Below, one piece after another: positions 59,908 to 64,000 of a stretch of DNA of 64,000 nt. Every line of letters begins with the position of its first letter. The stretch's first letter is position 1. The stretch spans positions 248,001-312,000 of the forward strand of contig PSQJ01000002.1 of NCBI GenBank assembly GCA_003045065.1, read 5' to 3'. A program made the position numbers and the translations under genes. The notes under the pieces are model-generated. The model saw only the letters and a list, made by a program, of their open reading frames with translations, was not told the origin of the DNA and did not search any database. Origin of the DNA: Candidatus Liberibacter europaeus (GTDB taxonomy: Bacteria; Pseudomonadota; Alphaproteobacteria; Rhizobiales; Rhizobiaceae).

Positions 59908-60531
59908 TCAACTTATTGTGTAATACGAAGATTTTAATTCTGGCTCTTTGTCTCTAGAAACGATCCCTTTTACTTCTATATGAGAAGATTTCAGGCCTTT
60001 AGGATTAATATCTTTAGAATCATCATATTTTTTTGTGCTCTGATAGGTGATTTCTAAATTTTCATCAGGTAAAGTAGTAACTTGCACAGCAGAATTATTG
60101 GATGATGAAATCGGTCCAAACTCGTCTATAATTTCGATTTCCATTCTTATTGCAGACCCAGATGTAATAATCTGAGTTGCATAAAAAGATGCTAGCTGAA
60201 ATTGCTCTGGTGTAAGTTCTTTTTTAACAGAATCTAACATTTTTTCCGGTTCTTCTTTAGGAATAATTTTTCCATTGATTGAGAATTCGCCACAACGCGC
60301 TATATCTAAGCTAAGAGCTTTATCATCTTTTCCTTGCAATTTTAAATAATCATTATGCAAAATGCCCTTTATATCATCAGTTTTGATATTTCTTCGTATT
60401 CTTTCATTTACTTTGCTTTTTTTTATTGGAGCAAGTTGGCAAGAATTTAAAAGATAACAAGTAGAAGATATTAAAAACAAGCCAAATACTTGTTTTTTGG
60501 GAATTAATAATTTGAATTTTGACTTTATCAA
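59908..60531 (-). CDS. Putative lipoprotein, unknown function
   Basis: 207 residues from TTG 60531. The start is chosen by an excellent ribosome binding site, AGGAGG (60537-60542 complement), five bases upstream; ATG 60561 would place that signal inside the gene. A signal sequence with hydrophobic core VFGLFLISSTCYLL ends in lipobox LNSC (Cys31). The mature part is hydrophilic and lysine/glutamate-rich with a few beta-like stretches (SAIRMEIEIIDEFGP). No family recognised. It is an intact gene lying between two dead lysozyme copies. Confidence 0.65.
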   Translation of the reverse strand: MIKSKFKLLIPKKQVFGLFLISSTCYLLNSCQLAPIKKSKVNERIRRNIKTDDIKGILHNDYLKLQGKDDKALSLDIARCGEFSINGKIIPKEEPEKMLDSVKKELTPEQFQLASFYATQIITSGSAIRMEIEIIDEFGPISSSNNSAVQVTTLPDENLEITYQSTKKYDDSKDINPKGLKSSHIEVKGIVSRDKEPELKSSYYTIS

Positions 60532-60646
60532 AAACACCTCCTTTGATACATATAACAACATTTTTGATAAAGTATCATTTAAACAGCATTATATTATACT
60601 ATTTGGATTTGATTAAACAATACCTAAAATTGTATGAATCGATGTA

Positions 60647-61183
60647 ATGGCACAGCTTTTAATTGATTTAGTTAAGAGTTTTGATGGTTTAAGCTTAAAA
60701 CCCTATAGATATCCTGCGGTTTTTAGGACTATCGGCTATGGCCATACTGGATTTGATGTTTGTGAGAATATGCAGATATCAAAAGATTGAGCGGATGATA
60801 TACTTATATTCAATGTTTTTAAAGTTTTAAAATCAGGTATTTAACACTTCTCCAATCCTACTTAATACAAATGAAAATCGTATATCAGCAATTATGGAAG
60901 AGGTTTTTTCAACCAAGATTCTTCGAATTGTTTAAGCCAAATTTTTAAGGTTTCCCCAATTTTTTAGAATACAAGCGAAAATCGTATATCAGCAATTGGA
61001 GATTTTGTTTTTAATCTGGGCATTGTTCAATATAAGTTTAGTACATTCAAAAAGAAAGTTGAAGAGGGTGATTGGTAGGAAGCATCCAGCGAGTGTAAAA
61101 GGTGGGTATTTGCAGGTGGAAAAAGGTTAAAGTGATTAGTTGCAAGACGAGCAGTTGAGGCAGAATTGTTGTTACAGGGTTAG
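60647..61183 (+). pseudogene. GH24 phage-type lysozyme/endolysin pseudogene (copy 2)
   Basis: ATG 60647 begins a frame LLIDLVKSFDGLSLKPYR, then RTIGYGHTG, matching lysozymes of the T4/P21 type. TGA interrupts at 60788, but the frame continues with ADDILIFNVF. Stops and a frame change follow; the end is recovered as ENRISAIGDFVFNLG, FSTFKKKVEEGDW, (TAG) EASSECKRWVFAGGKRLK, (TGA) LVARRAVEAELLLQG and TAG at 61181-61183. Of the catalytic E-x8-D-x5-T triad, E is D and D is Y, only T is kept. A duplicated 21-base block (60873-60893 and 60977-60997) lies in the middle. Clearly inactive. Confidence 0.85.
60873..60997 (+). repeat. 21-bp direct repeat within the lysozyme pseudogene
   Basis: GAAAATCGTATATCAGCAAT T (21 bases) occurs at 60873-60893 and again at 60977-60997; similarity extends on both sides (CTCCAATCCT / CCCCAATTTT before, GAGATTTTG-like after). 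It encodes ENRISAI twice, so part of the gene was duplicated after or during decay. Confidence 0.8.
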
Positions 61184-61348
61184 TCTTGCCTCTTGCTCTT
61201 TTATATCCTATCAATTATCTATTTTTGCCAGCTTATCTGTAGTGCTTGTTCATAAAATCATTAGATATCTTTGAATATTCCCTATATATTTTAACTGTTA
61301 AATCATAAGGTGTATCTAATTTCCTTTTCATATCTTTATAACACAAAA

Positions 61349-61643
61349 TCAATCATCTGCTCGTGGTATCGGAAAAGGTTTTTTTGAATAAGGTAGTTTA
61401 TTCTCTTCGTCAATTATTAGGGTTTTAATAGAGTTTTTTCTCCAATTATGACCAAACTGTGACAAATATCTGAATAATTTCCAAGCTTCTGGAAACTGTT
61501 TTACAATCGGAACATTACTAAAAGCCAAAGACCATTCATGAGCAAAGTAAAAAAGTTTCAAAAGCATTGTAACCTTTGTTATTTACTATTGACTTCTCTA
61601 AGATGCGATTAGCAACAGCTCTTACATCATGCGATGTTTCTAT
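61349..61643 (-). pseudogene. Frameshifted GepA/Panacea (DUF4065)-type gene
   Basis: The 72-codon frame starting at 61567 reads LLKLFYFAHEWSLAFSNVPI and PEAWKLF, which is the core of the Panacea (DUF4065; GepA/SocA) domain (KLLYFAHGW-LA---P-----EAWKYG). Its missing N terminus is found upstream in another frame, HDVRAVANRILEKS (about 61590-61631), the usual DVRAVANFIL opening, so one frameshift near 61567 separates the two. After AWK the expected GPV-P-YH motif is lost. The family is found in prophages and as antitoxin of toxin-antitoxin pairs. No partner toxin gene is visible next to it. Confidence 0.65.
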
Positions 61644-62400
61644 TTATTCAAAAAAAGGTACGGGGTTGCAACAAAGAAAATGCAGTAGAATAAATATTCT
61701 CCATAATCGGGGCAGGGGATTATGTAAGCAATTGATTTAACGGTGTTATTACGGTGGTATGTTATAATTTTTGCTGGATAAAATGATAAAAACATAAAGT
61801 AAAAATACACGATAGAATAAAAAATAAATCCGATAATATATGATATACCATTTGTTATTTTATATTGTATTCATAAATTAATAGACTAATGAAACATCAT
61901 ATATAAGCTGCACGTCGTATTTTAAATTAACATTAGGATGCATTACTCAAAAGTATATTTTATTTTGTCCATTTGGTTTTACCTTTGCTTATTCATGTCG
62001 TTTGATGACGTATTTAATAGCGCATATAATGTAAAACACACCTTTTACCGTTAAAACTAAACGTTATAAAAAATCACTTAAAACAAGTAACTTAACATTA
62101 TTAGATCATTACGAGACAATTTATATTTGGCAATATATCACAAAAAAATAGTTATATACAGCCAAATAAATCATTGTTTCTCAGGTGCAGACAGATCAGA
62201 TTGATTATCTCAGTAATGTAAATAATATAAAAAACATTAATAATAACTGAAATAATCTTTAAATACAGTGATTTATTACTTTTTAAGGGATATCCTGCGA
62301 ACAAAAATCTTGTTTTTAGCAACTGCTATAAGATAGTTCGTTTTTTAATAATACTATAAAAAGTGTCAATTCTGCCATATCCAAATCATATCTCCTATAA
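61644..62400. other. Gene-poor AT-rich region
   Basis: About 757 bases between the GepA-like remnant and the NYN-domain gene. No convincing frame, tRNA or long hairpin is seen. Confidence 0.55.
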
Positions 62401-63012
62401 TCATCCAACGTTGTTGGTAAACGGATTGTTATGCTGTATCGTAGGTGGCAATGATTCTTCAAAATCATCGCTAACCACATTACGTTCAATTTCATTTTTT
62501 AGATAAGCAAGATCTATAAAATTGTCAGCTTGGCGTCGTAATTGATCAGAAACCATAGAAGGATTAGACAAAACTGTCGAAACTATAGTAACTTTTTTTG
62601 CTTTTCTTTGCAGGGCATCCACTAATGCTGTATAGTTTCCATCTCCTGTAAACAGCACAAAGTGATCAACTCCTTGAGATTGTTCAAAAGCATCAACTGC
62701 TAATTCAATATCCATGCTTGTCTTGATTTTTTTTCGTCCACAAGAATCTGTATATTCCTTAGCTACCTTTGAAACCACTCTAAATCCATTATAATGCAAC
62801 CAATCAAGCAAAGGATGTAATGGAGAATATTGCTGATCTTGATCTCCAACAATAAAAGAAGCGTAGTAGTTACATCTCAATAAGTAACAGGAGCGATCTT
62901 GAAACGCTTTTAAAAGTTTTCGATAATCAATGTCAAATCCTAGTGCTTTAGAAGAAGCATAAAGATTTGCACCGTCAATAAAAAGAGCAACTGTTTCACG
63001 AGAATCAAACAT
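62401..63012 (-). CDS. NYN domain protein (LabA/DUF88 family)
   Basis: 203 residues. The NYN/PIN-like ribonuclease fold shows conserved acidic residues: ALFIDGANLYASSKALGFDI with Asp13, TSMDIELAVDAFEQ, and LFTGDGNYTALVDAL. Such proteins are metal-dependent RNA nucleases or RNA-associated regulators; the exact target is unknown. It is transcribed divergently from rpoZ over a 312-base spacer. The C-terminal 30 residues (SDDFEESLPPTIQHNNPF) are hydrophilic and poorly conserved-looking. Confidence 0.88.
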   Translation of the reverse strand: MFDSRETVALFIDGANLYASSKALGFDIDYRKLLKAFQDRSCYLLRCNYYASFIVGDQDQQYSPLHPLLDWLHYNGFRVVSKVAKEYTDSCGRKKIKTSMDIELAVDAFEQSQGVDHFVLFTGDGNYTALVDALQRKAKKVTIVSTVLSNPSMVSDQLRRQADNFIDLAYLKNEIERNVVSDDFEESLPPTIQHNNPFTNNVG

Positions 63013-63324
63013 TTTTAATATATACCTACTTTTAAATTAAAATTTCTACATTTGTAATTCGTTGTTTTATGATTACGGATGATAGGTATACTTCATGGTG
63101 TATATAATATCAAACATATATATATTAAATGCAACAAACTATATATCTCATCCTAAACGAGCATAACTTTACTATGTTTATTAAAAACATAATAAAGGTG
63201 CAAGAGATATATGAAAAAATTTATCATTAAAAACTTGAAATATTAATTATTTTATTATAGATTGGTGGTAAGTATCTACATTTAGCTTATTTTATATGTT
63301 TCCGTATCTTTAGGGGTTTTAATA
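63013..63324. other. Divergent spacer between the NYN gene and rpoZ
   Basis: 312 AT-rich bases that must hold promoters for both neighbours. No gene or clear operator is visible. TAGGGGTTTTAATA at its end is the rpoZ ribosome binding region. Confidence 0.55.
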
Positions 63325-63717
63325 ATGCGTGTTGCGATAGAGGATTGCATTGATAAAATAGAGAATAGGTTTGAACTTGTGCTTCTTGCAAGCCATCGTG
63401 CTAGACATATATCTCAAGGAGCTCGGCCAACGGTTGATCATGAAAATGACAAAAACACGGTTATAGCTTTGCGTGAGATTGCGAGTGGTAACTTGTCTCC
63501 GGGTGATCTTGAAGAAGATTTTATTCATACTCTTCAGAGGCAAGTTGAGGTTGATGAGCCTGATTCAGAAATTAATTCTTCTGCAAACCCTGATTTTTAT
63601 AATGATTCTTCTTGGAATGATTCTGGACAGCAGCCGTCTTTTGGACAGATGTCGGAAATGGATCTTTTGCAAGGAATTGATGGCATAGTTGCTCCTGATA
63701 AAAGAGAAGATTATTAA
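63325..63717 (+). CDS. rpoZ: DNA-directed RNA polymerase subunit omega
   Basis: 130 residues. The omega core is VAIEDCIDKIENRFELVLLA SHRARHIS, then ENDKNTVIALREIASG, near residues 2-55, after which a long acidic Rhizobiales-type tail (DEPDSEINSSANPDF ...) follows. Omega assists folding and assembly of RpoC. In Rhizobiales rpoZ is normally followed by the ppGpp synthetase gene relA/spoT; the window ends 283 bases later, and AGAGGTG close to 63985 may be a ribosome binding site of that next gene. Confidence 0.95.
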   Translation: MRVAIEDCIDKIENRFELVLLASHRARHISQGARPTVDHENDKNTVIALREIASGNLSPGDLEEDFIHTLQRQVEVDEPDSEINSSANPDFYNDSSWNDSGQQPSFGQMSEMDLLQGIDGIVAPDKREDY

Positions 63718-64000
63718 TTATTTTTCTTTGAAGTCTTTCTGATATTGCATTTTTCCTTCCTTAACTTTTATAGGAGGGGATGATGTAATTCATTATATAT
63801 AAGAAATTAATCCTATAAAAATTGTTTATGGTATTTTAATTATAATTCTCTGTAATGTTTTGGCTTGTTTAGATGATATGATCATCTGAGTATCATGTGG
63901 CGTTTATGTGTAAATTTTATTGCTAAGAGTTTACATTATTTGGCATTTATATATTTGATTGAATATAATTTATATTATCCCAGAGGTGTTTGTTTATAAA

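Overview
The window looks like part of the chromosome of a genome-reduced, AT-rich alphaproteobacterium of the Rhizobiales, most probably a 'Candidatus Liberibacter' species. Three things point there: Rhizobiales-type proteins and gene neighbourhoods (uvrA | ssb-gyrA-coaD-queA-tgt, YggT-DUF167 next to ppa, rpoZ near the edge); the beta-operon order tuf-tRNA-Trp-secE-nusG-rplKAJL-rpoBC with an unusually divergent EF-Tu; and very AT-rich spacers of 0.3-1.2 kb. The extreme AT content might suit a low-GC member such as 'Ca. L. americanus', but species cannot be settled by eye. I see no rRNA gene, CRISPR array or insertion sequence.

Layout. 1-2164: tail of the alpha operon (rpsM end, rpsK, rpoA, rplQ). 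2445-6374: argG, typA, ppa. 6326-6984 (minus): DUF167 and YggT genes. 6985-8160: gene-poor. 8161-13503: one giant helicase-nuclease gene, then a Cys-rich lipoprotein gene. 14727-24726: DNA repair, replication and tRNA modification (uvrA on minus; ssb, gyrA, coaD, queA, tgt on plus). 24996-25853: tRNA-Leu(GAG) and lipB. 25854-29282: gene-poor, with an exported protein, a small membrane protein and rpmJ. 29396-36026: purEK (minus), suhB, serC, mnmA. 36131-49482: tRNA-Met, tuf, tRNA-Trp, secE, nusG, rplK, rplA, rplJ, rplL, rpoB, rpoC. 49841-53727 (minus): a complete four-gene Mla/Mce lipid-transport operon. 53980-58579: malic enzyme-phosphotransacetylase fusion maeB, a decayed gene, comM. 58580-62400: an accessory islet of broken phage-like genes and small lipoproteins. 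62401-63717: NYN-domain protein and rpoZ.

The core genes supply transcription, translation, DNA maintenance and a few biosynthetic steps (arginine, purine, serine, lipoylation, tRNA thiolation, queuosine). The Mla operon, three lipoproteins and an exported protein concern the cell envelope.

The most interesting parts are: the 1,780-residue helicase-nuclease, which has the layout of a single-gene anti-phage effector with a roughly 930-residue uncharacterised middle; RpoB, whose rifampicin-pocket region departs from the near-universal sequence at many positions; and the 59-62 kb islet, where two dead GH24 lysozyme copies and a frameshifted GepA/Panacea gene sit beside lipoprotein genes that remain open.
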